Assembly (NCBI GenBank): GCA_031379365.1
Contig: JANNFB010000371.1
Coordinates: forward strand, 1 to 64,000
Source: CADEEN01 sp031379365
Lineage (GTDB): Bacteria; Pseudomonadota; Gammaproteobacteria; Burkholderiales; Burkholderiaceae_C
Length of the DNA: 64,000 bases
Direction of reading: 5' to 3'
Part shown: piece after piece, positions 42,715 through 51,507 of the stretch
How positions within the stretch are numbered: the first letter of the stretch is position 1
Layout of the letters: every line of letters begins with the position of its first letter
Notes under the pieces: model-generated
What the model was told of the DNA's origin: nothing
What the model saw: the letters and a program-made list of their open reading frames with translations, nothing else
Database searches by the model: none
Made by a program: the position numbers and the translations under genes

Positions 42715-43119
42715 ATGCCCCGCCCGATTCTTCTCGCTGCCCTGCTTGCGCCTCTCGTTCTGTTGGCAGGCTGCCCGCTGTCGGGCGGCGAGTCGGCTGA
42801 GGCCGTGGCAGCCCGCAAGGAGGCCGAAGGCAAGGCCGTCGGCGGCGCGTGCCGACATGCCGGCCGAGCCATCGAGGACTGTTTCGCGCTGAACAAGCGC
42901 GCCGACAAGGCCGCCCTGTTCGGCGGTTGGCGTGAGATGAACGACTACATGCGCGAGAACAAGATCGAGCCGGTGCCTCCGCAGGGCGCCGTGGTGGCCG
43001 ACGCCGCGGAGAAGTCCGAGAAGCCGGCGGGCGACAGCCCGCCGAAGAAGGCCGACCCGCCGGTGCGTGACGAGGGCGGGGCCAAAAAGCCGGCCAAGCC
43101 CAAGAAGCACGACAGCTGA
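42715..43119 (+). CDS. Small lysine-rich lipoprotein
   Basis: A 134-residue predicted lipoprotein. The signal has the lipobox LLAGC near residue 20, followed by a Ser/Gly linker, a short region with two cysteines (GGACRHAGRAIEDCFALNKR) and a proline/lysine-rich tail. The C-terminal part is probably disordered. No family was recognised. The tail resembles those of envelope-tethered proteins in Burkholderiales. Confidence 0.75.
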   Translation: MPRPILLAALLAPLVLLAGCPLSGGESAEAVAARKEAEGKAVGGACRHAGRAIEDCFALNKRADKAALFGGWREMNDYMRENKIEPVPPQGAVVADAAEKSEKPAGDSPPKKADPPVRDEGGAKKPAKPKKHDS

Positions 43120-43216
43120 GTCGTTTCGTCGGCCGCTGCCGCATCCTGTCGTCCGGTTCGAGCCAGGGCCGTGCGCCCACGGCACACTGGCAACTTCACC
43201 GATGAAGGAGCCTCTG

Positions 43217-43993
43217 ATGAACTCACTCACACACTTGCGCGCCCGTCCGCGCCGGCAGCTCCTGGCGTTGGCGGGCGCTGTGATCGCCACATCGACCCTG
43301 CTTTTCGCCACGGTGCCGGGCCATGCCATGACCACCGGCTCGGGCAATGCGACCAGCGAAACCCGCGTCGCCACCAGCTTCCAAGCAATCTCTCTGCGAG
43401 GCGGCATCAACCTGATCGTGCGCCAGGGCGCCAGCGAAGGTGTCACGGTACGCGCTGACGACAACGTGCTGCCCTTGGTTCAGACCCTTGTGGAAGGCAG
43501 CGGCGACGCACGGACCCTGCGCATCCAGTTCAAGCCGGGCGAATCCCTTCGCACCAAGACCCAGGTCCTGGTCACGGTCGATGTGGTCAAGCTCAGTTCG
43601 GTGGCCAGCTCGGGCGCGGGCGACATCACGGTCGAGGCCCTGAAAACCCCCGGCCTGACTCTGAGCATCTCCGGCTCGTCCGACGCCCAGCTGCGCCAGC
43701 TCGACACCGAGCTGCTGAGCATCAGCATTGCCGGCAGCGGCGACGTGCAGGCCAGTGGCCGCGCCAGTCGCCCGGATGTCTCGATCGCCGGCAGCGGCGA
43801 TGTCCGCACGCGCGACCTGGCGGCCGCCGATGTCAGCGTCTCCATCGCTGGCAGCGGCGACGCCAGCGTCACGGCGCAGAAGACGATCAGCATCGCCATC
43901 GCGGGCTCGGGCGATGTCGAGTACGGCGGGAACGCCACGCTGGTCAAGCGCAGCATCGCCGGCAGCGGCTCGGTGCGCCAGCGCCAGCCCTGA
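43217..43993 (+). CDS. Exported GIN-type beta-solenoid protein (DUF2807)
   Basis: A 258-residue exported protein with a signal peptide (cleavage near GHAMTT, residue 36) and a putative auto-transporter adhesin head GIN domain. The second half repeats the phrase IAGSGD or a close variant five times at intervals of about 18-24 residues, the pattern of a right-handed beta solenoid. The ATG at 43217 has AAGGAG six bases upstream, preferred over the ATG at 43202. Function unknown. Confidence 0.85.
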   Translation: MNSLTHLRARPRRQLLALAGAVIATSTLLFATVPGHAMTTGSGNATSETRVATSFQAISLRGGINLIVRQGASEGVTVRADDNVLPLVQTLVEGSGDARTLRIQFKPGESLRTKTQVLVTVDVVKLSSVASSGAGDITVEALKTPGLTLSISGSSDAQLRQLDTELLSISIAGSGDVQASGRASRPDVSIAGSGDVRTRDLAAADVSVSIAGSGDASVTAQKTISIAIAGSGDVEYGGNATLVKRSIAGSGSVRQRQP

Positions 43994-44028
43994 TCGCTGG
44001 CTGCGCCGGCGGGCGCGGGAGGGCACGC

Positions 44029-44034
44029 GACAAT
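44029..44034 (+). promoter_or_regulatory. -10-like hexamer GACAAT
   Basis: Ends seven bases before the azlC ATG. No ribosome-binding site is visible between it and the start codon. Confidence 0.35.
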
Positions 44035-44041
44035 CCTCCGC

Positions 44042-44785
44042 ATGAGTCTTGTCGAGACGGTGCCGCCGCCGCTGTGGCGCCACCCTGAGTTCGCGCGCGG
44101 TGCGCGTGAAATGAGCGGCGTGGCCCTGGGCATCGCCGCCTGGGGCCTGGTGACCGGCGTGGCAATGACCAAGAGCGGCCTGCCCGTCCCGTTGGCGCTC
44201 ATGATGTCGCTGCTGGTCTTCGCCGGCAGCGCCCAGCTTGCGGCCCTGCCACTGATCGCGGGTGGGGCGCCGATCTGGGTGGTGTGGGCGACGGCCCTGT
44301 GCGTGAACCTGCGCTTCATCATCTTCAGTGCCGGTTGGCGACCCTACCTGGCCCACCTGCCGTTCTGGCAGCGCTTGCGCATGGGCTACTTCACGGCCGA
44401 CCTCAACTACGTGATCTTCATGCGGCGCTTCCCGGAACCCCGTCCTGCGCCGGAGCAAGTGCCCTATTTCTGGGGTGGTGTGGTGACCAACTGGAGCGCC
44501 TGGCAAGTGCCGTCCATCGTGGGGATCCTGCTGGCCGACCGCATCCCGACGGCCTGGGGGCTGGGGTTCGCCGGCACGCTGGCCTTGCTCGGCCTGATGT
44601 ACTCACTGGTGACGGATCGCGCCACCCTGGTCGCCGCCGGCGTGGCCGCCTGCGCCGCGGTGGCGGCCTATGCGTTGCCCTTGAAACTGAACATCGTGGT
44701 GGCGATCGCTGCGGCGGTGGCCATCGGCCTGTTGATGGACCACACGACGCCGCGCCGTGTCCTGCCCGAGGACGACCTGACATGA
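44042..44785 (+). CDS. azlC: AzlC-family branched-chain amino acid exporter subunit
   Basis: Large subunit of the AzlCD two-component exporter for branched-chain amino acids in the inner membrane. The 247-residue protein has about seven hydrophobic segments, with MSLLVFAGSAQLAALPL and CVNLRFIIFSAGWRPYL as family motifs. Its stop overlaps the azlD start (ATGA). The substrate assignment rests on the family. Confidence 0.92.
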   Translation: MSLVETVPPPLWRHPEFARGAREMSGVALGIAAWGLVTGVAMTKSGLPVPLALMMSLLVFAGSAQLAALPLIAGGAPIWVVWATALCVNLRFIIFSAGWRPYLAHLPFWQRLRMGYFTADLNYVIFMRRFPEPRPAPEQVPYFWGGVVTNWSAWQVPSIVGILLADRIPTAWGLGFAGTLALLGLMYSLVTDRATLVAAGVAACAAVAAYALPLKLNIVVAIAAAVAIGLLMDHTTPRRVLPEDDLT

Positions 44786-45111
44786 CGCCGACCGAGATCA
44801 CCATCACGGTCATCGGACTGGCCGTGCTGACGCTGGTGACGCGGGCCTTCTTCCTGATCCCGGAACGCGACCTGCCCTTGCCCAACTGGCTGCAGCAAGG
44901 CCTGCGCTACGCACCCCTCGCCGCGCTGATGGCCGTGGTGGCGCCCGAGGTGGTGCTGACGCAAGGCCAGTTGATCCAAACCTTGCAAGACGCGCGCCTG
45001 CCCGCCGTGGCCGTGGCCAGCGCCTACTATTTCTGGCGCCGCGGCATCCTGGGCACCATCGTCAGCGGCACGGCGGTGCTGCTTCTTCTCCGGCTCGGCT
45101 GGGGCTGGTGA
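44782..45111 (+). CDS. azlD: AzlD-family branched-chain amino acid exporter subunit
   Basis: Small subunit of the AzlCD exporter. The 109-residue protein has four short hydrophobic segments, with RAFFLIPERDLPLPNWLQQGLRYAP as the family core. The four-base overlap with azlC sets the start. pgk follows 17 bases later on the same strand, though pgk has its own -10-like element. Confidence 0.92.
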   Translation: MTPTEITITVIGLAVLTLVTRAFFLIPERDLPLPNWLQQGLRYAPLAALMAVVAPEVVLTQGQLIQTLQDARLPAVAVASAYYFWRRGILGTIVSGTAVLLLLRLGWGW

Positions 45112-45115
45112 CTCC

Positions 45116-45121
45116 TAGAAT
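45116..45121 (+). promoter_or_regulatory. -10-like hexamer TAGAAT upstream of pgk
   Basis: Ends seven bases before the pgk ATG. A transcript from it would start essentially at the start codon; no Shine-Dalgarno is present. Confidence 0.4.
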
Positions 45122-45128
45122 CGCGCTC

Positions 45129-46322
45129 ATGAACGTCCTTCGCTTCTCCGACCTCATCGCCCAGGGCCGCGTCGGCGGCCAGCGTGTCTTCATTCGCGCC
45201 GATCTGAACGTGCCGCAGGACGACGCCGGGCGCATCACCGAGGACACGCGCATCCGCGCCTCGGTGCCCTGCATCCGCATGGCACTCGATGCCGGTGCGG
45301 CCGTGATGGTGACTTCGCACCTGGGCCGGCCCACGGAGGGTGCCTTCACGCCGGCAGACACGCTCGCCCCTGTGGCCGCCCGCCTGGCCGAGTTGCTCGG
45401 CTGCGCAGTGCCGCTGCGCTCGAACTGGGTCGACGGGGTCGATGTCCAGCCTGGCCAGGTCGTGCTGCTCGAAAACTGCCGCCTCAACCCGGGCGAGAAG
45501 AAGAACGACGAAGCGCTGGCCCGCAAGATGGCCGCCCTCTGCGACATCTTCGTCCACGACGCCTTCGGTACGGCCCACCGCGCCGAAGCCAGCACCTACG
45601 GCATCGCGCAATTCGCCAAGACCGCCTGCGCCGGGCCGTTGCTGGCAGCCGAGATCGATGCCGTCACCCTGGCTTTGGCCCAGCCGAAGCGGCCGCTCGT
45701 GGCCATCGTGGCCGGCTCCAAGGTCAGCACCAAACTCACCATCCTCAAGAGCCTTGCGAGCAAGGTCGATGGCCTCATCGTCGGGGGCGGCATCGCCAAC
45801 ACCTTTCTGCTCGCGGCGGGTTTTCCGATCGGCAAGAGCCTGGCCGAGGCCGACCTGGTCGGCGAAGCCCGGGCCGTGATCGAGGCCATGAAGGCGCGCG
45901 GCGCCGCGGTGCCGATCCCCACCGACGTGGTCACCGCCAAGGCGTTCGCGGCCGATGCGCGGGCCACCATCAAGGCGGTGGCCGATGTCGCCGCGGACGA
46001 CCTGATCCTCGACATCGGACCGCAGACGGCGGCCCGGTTGGCTGAGCAGCTGAAGGCCGCCGGCACCATCGTCTGGAACGGACCGGTCGGTGTGTTCGAG
46101 TTCGATGCCTTTGCCCACGGCACCGAGACCATCGCGCGCGCCATAGCCGCCAGCCCCGCTTTCAGCATCGCCGGCGGCGGTGACACGCTGGCCGCGATCG
46201 CCAAGTACGGCATCGAGAAAGACATCGGCTACATCTCCACCGGCGGCGGCGCTTTCCTCGAAGTGCTGGAAGGCAAGACCCTGCCGGCGTTCGAGATCCT
46301 TCAGCGCCGCGCCGGCGGCTGA
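45129..46322 (+). CDS. pgk: Phosphoglycerate kinase
   Basis: Glycolysis enzyme transferring phosphate between 1,3-bisphosphoglycerate and ADP. The 397-residue protein has RVFIRADLNVP near residue 20, the nucleotide region GSKVSTKLTIL, and GGGDTLAAI in the C-terminal domain. Length is normal. tkt and gap lie 2-7 kb away rather than directly adjacent. Confidence 0.97.
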   Translation: MNVLRFSDLIAQGRVGGQRVFIRADLNVPQDDAGRITEDTRIRASVPCIRMALDAGAAVMVTSHLGRPTEGAFTPADTLAPVAARLAELLGCAVPLRSNWVDGVDVQPGQVVLLENCRLNPGEKKNDEALARKMAALCDIFVHDAFGTAHRAEASTYGIAQFAKTACAGPLLAAEIDAVTLALAQPKRPLVAIVAGSKVSTKLTILKSLASKVDGLIVGGGIANTFLLAAGFPIGKSLAEADLVGEARAVIEAMKARGAAVPIPTDVVTAKAFAADARATIKAVADVAADDLILDIGPQTAARLAEQLKAAGTIVWNGPVGVFEFDAFAHGTETIARAIAASPAFSIAGGGDTLAAIAKYGIEKDIGYISTGGGAFLEVLEGKTLPAFEILQRRAGG

Positions 46323-46329
46323 AACCGCC
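46314..46329. terminator. Hairpin at the pgk end
   Basis: GGCGG (46314-46318) and CCGCC (46325-46329) can pair around CTGAAA across the pgk stop, in the short convergent gap. There is no T-run, so a weak bidirectional terminator at best. Confidence 0.3.
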
Positions 46330-46953
46330 TCAGCGCTTCACGCCAGGGCGCGACCGGCCGGCCTCGTCCCAGGCGGGACCATCGAACCAGGGGTCGTCGC
46401 GCAGGGCCGCGCGCAGCATCGGCAGGGCATCGATGCCCCAGAACAAGCGGTCGTCGAGTGCGAAGGTCGGCACACCGAAGAGGCCCAGGGCAATGGCCGC
46501 GTCCGTCGCGCCGCGCAGCTCGGACTTGACTTCGGTTGAGTTCGGGTCGCGCGTAGGCGCCAAGCTGTGCGTCAGGGCCGCGAGGCGGGCTGGATCGCCG
46601 GCATCATTGCCACCGACCCAGACATGGCGCATCACGGCCTCGACGACACGCCGGTTCGGCCCGCAGGCCAGGGCGAGCCGCAACAGCGGCAGGGGGTTGA
46701 ACGGGTGCACGGCCGGGGCGTCCAGGACAGTTCCCTGTTGGTGTGCCAGCCAGGCCACATGGCGGAAGGTCCAGGCCCGCTTGGGCTCGATCTCGGCGGG
46801 CCCCTTCTGGCCCCAGTGCGCGAGCAGACCGGCGAACAACACGGGTTGGTAGTCGACGCTGTAGCTGCAACCCTCGAGCGCCTGCGGCAACCGCTCGAGC
46901 GCCAGGTAGGCAAAGGGCGAGATCGGATCGAACCAGAAGGTCAGCGTTTTCAT
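46330..46953 (-). CDS. 2-hydroxychromene-2-carboxylate isomerase/DsbA-family protein
   Basis: A 207-residue GST-kappa/HCCA-isomerase-like protein with a thioredoxin fold. FWFDPISPFAYLALERLP holds the catalytic-type serine in place of the DsbA CxxC, and LFGVPTFALDDRLFWG forms the cis-Pro loop. Real HCCA isomerases act in naphthalene catabolism; here no such genes are near, so a general glutathione-dependent role is as likely. It overlaps the upstream MurU-GNAT gene by four bases. Confidence 0.9.
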   Translation of the reverse strand: MKTLTFWFDPISPFAYLALERLPQALEGCSYSVDYQPVLFAGLLAHWGQKGPAEIEPKRAWTFRHVAWLAHQQGTVLDAPAVHPFNPLPLLRLALACGPNRRVVEAVMRHVWVGGNDAGDPARLAALTHSLAPTRDPNSTEVKSELRGATDAAIALGLFGVPTFALDDRLFWGIDALPMLRAALRDDPWFDGPAWDEAGRSRPGVKR

Positions 46954-48224
46954 GTCGCGCCCTCGGCAGCGGCAGCGGCCGTGGAGCGCAGCATCAAGTC
47001 TTCATCGGCCTCCAAGGCCGCGCGGCGTGCATGGTCGGCCGGCGCCAGCACAAATCCGAGCCGGGCGAGCAGGCGTTGCGAGCGCAGGTTGCTGCGCTTG
47101 AACACCGCCAGCAGGGCGTGCACGCCGTAGTGGCTTGTCAACTCTTCGATCATCGCAGTGACCGCCTCGGCCGCCAGGCCGCGGCCCCAATACGCGCTGC
47201 CCAGTTCGTAGGCCACGAAGGCCTGGCCGTCGGCCTCGACCGTCGCCTGCACGCACCCCAAGACGTTGCCGTCGACGCCGCGCAGCACCCAGTTCAACCA
47301 CTGCTCGCTGCCGTCCGCCGAGCGCCGCACCTCCAGCTTGCGATAGCGCTCTTGCAGCCATTCCAGCGAAATCGGCGGCGCATTTTCGTGCGCATAGATC
47401 GCCGGGTCGCTGAGCACCTTGAACATCGCGTCGGCGTGGCTGGCGAGCTGCGGCTCCAGGCGCAGCCGCGGCGTTTGCAGCAAGCGCATCGGGTCGACGG
47501 GCCCAGGCGATGCCTCGAAGCCGGCATTCAGGCTGGCGAGTCGCTCCACGGTACCGACATCCGTCCAGGCGCCGGTCCAGGCCCTGGCACCCAGGCGCCC
47601 GCGCGCCATCGCGGCGTCCAGCAAGGGCCGCAACGGCAGGCGCGTGCCCTTGGCGATGCCGGCAAACATCTCGGCACGGAACAGGCCGACGCTGGCCCAG
47701 GTGCGGCGCGGCGCCTCGACGGTGGCCAAGCCGCTGTTGGCGTCGATACCGTAGTCTCCTTGCGGGTGGTGCGGCGCATTGGCAACCAGCCAGAGTCGCG
47801 CCAGCTCATGGCTGGCGGCGAAGTCGGCGGCGTCCGAGGCGGCAAAGGCAAAACCGGGCAGGAAGACATCGCCCGACACGACCCAGAAGCTGCTGCCCGT
47901 GCCGCGGGTCAGCCAGGGCAGGGCCTTGGCGATGCCGCCGGCGGTCTCCAAGGCGCCGCCGTGGTCGCGGCCCTCGGTCGAGTAGTGGATCGCCAGGCCC
48001 CAGCGCGAGCTGTCGCCGAGCTGCGCCGGAAACTGCTCCTCGAGCCAGGCCGTATTGATGACAACCTGGGTGACGCCTGCGGCGGCCAGGGCCTCGAGAT
48101 GCCACTCGATCAAGGGCCGGCCGCGAACCTGCAGCAACGGTTTGGGGCAGAGGTCGGTGAGCGGGCGCATGCGCTCGCCGCGGCCGGCGGCGAGGATCAG
48201 GGCGGGGGGCTGAGCCGGACGCAT
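46950..48224 (-). CDS. MurU-like nucleotidyltransferase fused to a GNAT acetyltransferase
   Basis: A 424-residue fusion. Residues 8-235 form a MurU-type nucleotidyltransferase (ILAAGRGERMRPLTDLCPKPLL, VVSGDVFLP), which in relatives makes UDP-MurNAc during cell-wall recycling. Residues 248-415 form a RimJ-type GNAT domain (TPRLRLEPQ, YELGSAYWGRGLAAEAV with the acetyl-CoA loop, RSNLRSQRLLARLGF). There is no stop or frame change at the junction around residue 242. The usual partner kinase amgK is not nearby. The acyl acceptor is unknown. ATG at 48224 fits the MurU start. Confidence 0.9.
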   Translation of the reverse strand: MRPAQPPALILAAGRGERMRPLTDLCPKPLLQVRGRPLIEWHLEALAAAGVTQVVINTAWLEEQFPAQLGDSSRWGLAIHYSTEGRDHGGALETAGGIAKALPWLTRGTGSSFWVVSGDVFLPGFAFAASDAADFAASHELARLWLVANAPHHPQGDYGIDANSGLATVEAPRRTWASVGLFRAEMFAGIAKGTRLPLRPLLDAAMARGRLGARAWTGAWTDVGTVERLASLNAGFEASPGPVDPMRLLQTPRLRLEPQLASHADAMFKVLSDPAIYAHENAPPISLEWLQERYRKLEVRRSADGSEQWLNWVLRGVDGNVLGCVQATVEADGQAFVAYELGSAYWGRGLAAEAVTAMIEELTSHYGVHALLAVFKRSNLRSQRLLARLGFVLAPADHARRAALEADEDLMLRSTAAAAAEGAT

Positions 48225-48232
48225 CGGCGGGC

Positions 48233-48238
48233 AGTGTA
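48233..48238 (-). promoter_or_regulatory. -10-like hexamer TACACT
   Basis: Ends eight bases before the ATG at 48224 on the minus strand, with no ribosome site between. Confidence 0.3.
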
Positions 48239-48324
48239 GGCGTCGCGCGGGTCCGGCTCGCAGAGCAACTGCGGTCACGCGTGCGCGCTGCCGAAAGATC
48301 GCCCGGCACGGCAGGGCGGGCCTC

Positions 48325-48330
48325 TAAAAT
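48325..48330 (+). promoter_or_regulatory. Candidate -10 for tkt
   Basis: CTAAAA/TAAAAT here is the only AT-rich patch upstream of tkt. It would give a leader of about 40 bases before the ATG at 48374. Confidence 0.3.
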
Positions 48331-48373
48331 CGCGCCTCTGCCGCCCCCATCCGCTCCCACCGAGCCCGCCCGC

Positions 48374-50446
48374 ATGTCCAGCCTCGACACCCAACGCGTT
48401 CCCGACACCGCCGCCCCGGTGCCCCTCACCAGTGCCAGTCGTGAGGCTTTGATGGCCAATGCCATTCGGGCCCTGGCGATGGACGCGGTGCAGCAGGCCA
48501 ACTCGGGCCATCCCGGCGCGCCGATGGGCATGGCCGAGATCGCCGTGGCGCTGTGGGGCCGCCATCTGCGCCACAACCCGGCGCACCCGCACTGGCCCGG
48601 GCGTGACCGGTTCGTGCTCTCGAACGGCCACGGCTCGATGCTGCTGTACGCCTTGCTGCACCTGACCGGCTATGACCTGCCGATGAGCGAGTTGCGCAAC
48701 TTCCGCCAGCTGCACAGCAAGACGCCCGGCCACCCGGAGGTCGGCGTCACCCCGGGGGTGGAAACCACCACCGGCCCGCTCGGCCAAGGCATCGCCAGTG
48801 CAGTGGGCATGGCGCTGGCCGAGAAGCTGCTGGCACACGAATTCAACCGGGTCGGTCACCGCGTGGTCGACCACCACACCTATGTCTTCCTCGGGGACGG
48901 CTGCCTGATGGAGGGCGTGAGCCATGAAGCCAGCGCCTTGGCCGCAGCGTGGAAGCTGAACAAGCTGATCGCCATTTACGACCACAACGGCATCAGCATC
49001 GACGGCCGCGTCGAGCCGTGGTTCGTCGACGACAGCGCCAAGCGCTTCGAGGCCTACGGCTGGAACGTCGTCCGCGATGTGAACGGCCACGACGTCGCCG
49101 CTGTCGACGCGGCGATTGCCCAGGCCAAGCGCAGCAGCGACAAGCCGACTCTGATCGTTGCCCGCACCACCATCGGCCGCGGCTCGCCCAACCGCGCCGG
49201 CACCGCCAAGGCCCATGGCGAGGCCCTGGGTGCTGACGAGATCAAGCTCACCCGCGCAGCCCTCGGCTGGACCCACGAGCCGTTCGTGATCCCCGAGGCG
49301 GCTTACAGCGCCTGGGACGCGAAGGCCTGCGGCGCCGAAGCCGAAGCGATGTGGGACGCGCGCTTTGCCGCCTACAAGGCTGCCCACCCTGAGCTGGCGG
49401 CAGAGTTTGTCCGCCGCACGCGCGGCGATCTGCCCAAGGGCTTCGCCCAGACCGTCGTCGATGCGATGGTGGCTGCGCACAGCAAGGCCGAGACGGTGGC
49501 CTCGCGCAAGGCCAGCCAGCTCGCGCTCGAGGCCTTCACGCTGGCCCTGCCGGAGATGCTGGGCGGCTCGGCCGACCTGACCGGCTCGAATCTCACCAAC
49601 ACCAGCAGCGCCACGGCCCTGCGCTTCGATTCGCTCGGCACCCCCAATGGCGGGCGCCACATCAACTACGGCGTGCGCGAATTCGGCATGGCCGCGATCA
49701 TGAACGGCGTGGCGCTGCACGGGGGCTTCATCCCCTACGGCGGCACCTTCCTGACCTTCGCCGACTACAGCCGCAACGCCATTCGCATGGCCGCGCTGAT
49801 GAAGCTGCGCGTGATCCATGTCTTCACCCACGACAGCATCGGCCTGGGCGAAGACGGGCCGACGCACCAGAGCGTCGAGCACGCCGCCAGCCTGCGTCTG
49901 ATCCCGGGGCTGGATGTCTGGCGCCCGGCCGACACGGTGGAGACCACGGTGGCCTGGGCGGTGGCGCTCGGCAACCGGGCGCGGCCGAGTGCCTTGCTGC
50001 TGTCGCGCCAGAACCTGCCCTACCTGCCCAAGGCGGCGCTCGACACCATCAGCCAGGGCGCCTACGTGCTGGCCGAGCCGGGCGAAGTCGGCATGAAGAA
50101 GGCGGCGCAGGCGGTGATCATCGCTACCGGCAGCGAGGTGCAACTCGCGCTGCATGCGCAGCAACTGCTGGCTGCGGAGCATGGCATCGCGGTGCGTGTG
50201 GTGTCGATGCCGAGCACGACGGTGTTCGACCGCCAGAGCGTCGCCTACAAGACGCAGGTGCTGCCAGCCAAGCTGCCGCGCGTCGCCGTCGAGGCCGGTG
50301 TGACGGACGGCTGGTGGAAGTACGGCTGCGCTGCGGTGGTCGGCATCGACACTTATGGTGAGAGCGCGCCGGCGCCGGCGCTGTTCAAGTACTTTGGCTT
50401 CACGGCCCAGAAAGTGGCCGACACGGTGCGCAAGGTCTTGGCCTGA
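48374..50446 (+). CDS. tkt: Transketolase
   Basis: Thiamine-diphosphate enzyme moving two-carbon ketol units between sugars in the pentose phosphate pathway or Calvin cycle. The 690-residue protein has DAVQQANSGHPGAPMGMAE, the TPP motif GDGCLMEGVSHEA, and the pyrimidine-domain GGSADLTGSN with GVREFGMAAIMNG. No other Calvin-cycle genes are visible, so an ordinary pentose-phosphate role is assumed. Confidence 0.97.
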   Translation: MSSLDTQRVPDTAAPVPLTSASREALMANAIRALAMDAVQQANSGHPGAPMGMAEIAVALWGRHLRHNPAHPHWPGRDRFVLSNGHGSMLLYALLHLTGYDLPMSELRNFRQLHSKTPGHPEVGVTPGVETTTGPLGQGIASAVGMALAEKLLAHEFNRVGHRVVDHHTYVFLGDGCLMEGVSHEASALAAAWKLNKLIAIYDHNGISIDGRVEPWFVDDSAKRFEAYGWNVVRDVNGHDVAAVDAAIAQAKRSSDKPTLIVARTTIGRGSPNRAGTAKAHGEALGADEIKLTRAALGWTHEPFVIPEAAYSAWDAKACGAEAEAMWDARFAAYKAAHPELAAEFVRRTRGDLPKGFAQTVVDAMVAAHSKAETVASRKASQLALEAFTLALPEMLGGSADLTGSNLTNTSSATALRFDSLGTPNGGRHINYGVREFGMAAIMNGVALHGGFIPYGGTFLTFADYSRNAIRMAALMKLRVIHVFTHDSIGLGEDGPTHQSVEHAASLRLIPGLDVWRPADTVETTVAWAVALGNRARPSALLLSRQNLPYLPKAALDTISQGAYVLAEPGEVGMKKAAQAVIIATGSEVQLALHAQQLLAAEHGIAVRVVSMPSTTVFDRQSVAYKTQVLPAKLPRVAVEAGVTDGWWKYGCAAVVGIDTYGESAPAPALFKYFGFTAQKVADTVRKVLA

Positions 50447-50457
50447 CGGGAGCGTCG

Positions 50458-51474
50458 ATGGATCCCGCCGCCCGATTCGTGTTCGCGCTGCTGATAGCCA
50501 CAGCGGCCCCCGGCGTGCTGGCACAACAACAGACACTGACCGAGTCGGCGACGGTGGCCTGCCTCACGCCCGCGGGAGCCGAGCGCGGTTCGCCCAAGTA
50601 CCCCAAGGCCAGCTTCGAGCTCAAGGAGGGTGGCACGTTTCCCGTCACGCTGGAGTTCACGGCGCCTGACCGCGAGCCCAAAGTTACCTTCACTGGCGTC
50701 GACGATTACAGCGAGCTCAAGGATGCGGTGCTCGACTTCGTGCGCGCCTACCGCGTTCCCTGCCTCCAACCTGGGCAAGTCGCGACGCTGAACCAGGAGT
50801 TCAAGTTCGTCCCGACCGATGACCGTCGAGTGCGTTGGCACACACCCGTTGACGACGACGACCCTAGGCGCGAACGGCTGCAGAAATGCATGAAGCACAC
50901 ATCGCCGGGCAGCAAGCCGAGCTACCCCGTCTGGGCCGTGGACAAGGACATTCAAGGCAGCGTGCTACTGAAGGTTTCATTCGATGCGGCAGATAGGCCC
51001 CCCAGCGTTGAGGTGCTCGACAACGCTGGCAGCGACAGGCTGGCTTCTCACGCCACGGATTTCGCGCGAGGCTGGCGAATGCCGTGCCACGAGGGAGCCT
51101 CGGTCAGCGTCAACCAACTCTATAAATTTCGTTTCGCCGGCGATTCACGCTTGGTCCTGAAGGATCTCTCATTGGTCACGCTGATCAGCGGCTTCAAGGG
51201 CATCCGGCAAGCCAACGTCTATTTCGATTTCAACGAGATGGGTTGCCCGTTCGACCTTCGTTTCTCGCCGTATCAGCCGAATTCACCGAACTTGGTAGGC
51301 GAGGTGGGTGACACGCTGCCCGCGCGCCGGTTCTTTCTCGATTGGCTGAGACGCCAGAGTCTTGATCTTCCCCCAAAGCAACGCAATGCCATCCTGGGGC
51401 AGATCACCACCGTGAGCGTGCCGTGCACTGTGCTCAAGCTCGGCACGGCGACCGGCGGTGGCGCTTCACAATAG
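50458..51474 (+). CDS. Exported protein with three TonB-C-like repeats
   Basis: A 338-residue protein with a signal peptide (cleavage near VLAQQQ, residue 23). Three similar units follow: about 35-118, 144-230 and 235-330. Each has a strand-strand-helix pattern of TonB C-terminal domains and a conserved Cys near its end (RVPC, RMPC, VSVPC), mostly paired with an early Cys, suggesting one disulfide per unit. It starts 11 bases after tkt with GGGAG six bases upstream and is probably co-transcribed. Function unknown. Confidence 0.72.
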   Translation: MDPAARFVFALLIATAAPGVLAQQQTLTESATVACLTPAGAERGSPKYPKASFELKEGGTFPVTLEFTAPDREPKVTFTGVDDYSELKDAVLDFVRAYRVPCLQPGQVATLNQEFKFVPTDDRRVRWHTPVDDDDPRRERLQKCMKHTSPGSKPSYPVWAVDKDIQGSVLLKVSFDAADRPPSVEVLDNAGSDRLASHATDFARGWRMPCHEGASVSVNQLYKFRFAGDSRLVLKDLSLVTLISGFKGIRQANVYFDFNEMGCPFDLRFSPYQPNSPNLVGEVGDTLPARRFFLDWLRRQSLDLPPKQRNAILGQITTVSVPCTVLKLGTATGGGASQ

Positions 51475-51507
51475 GCACGTGCCGTCACAAACACAGGAGC
51501 CTTCACC

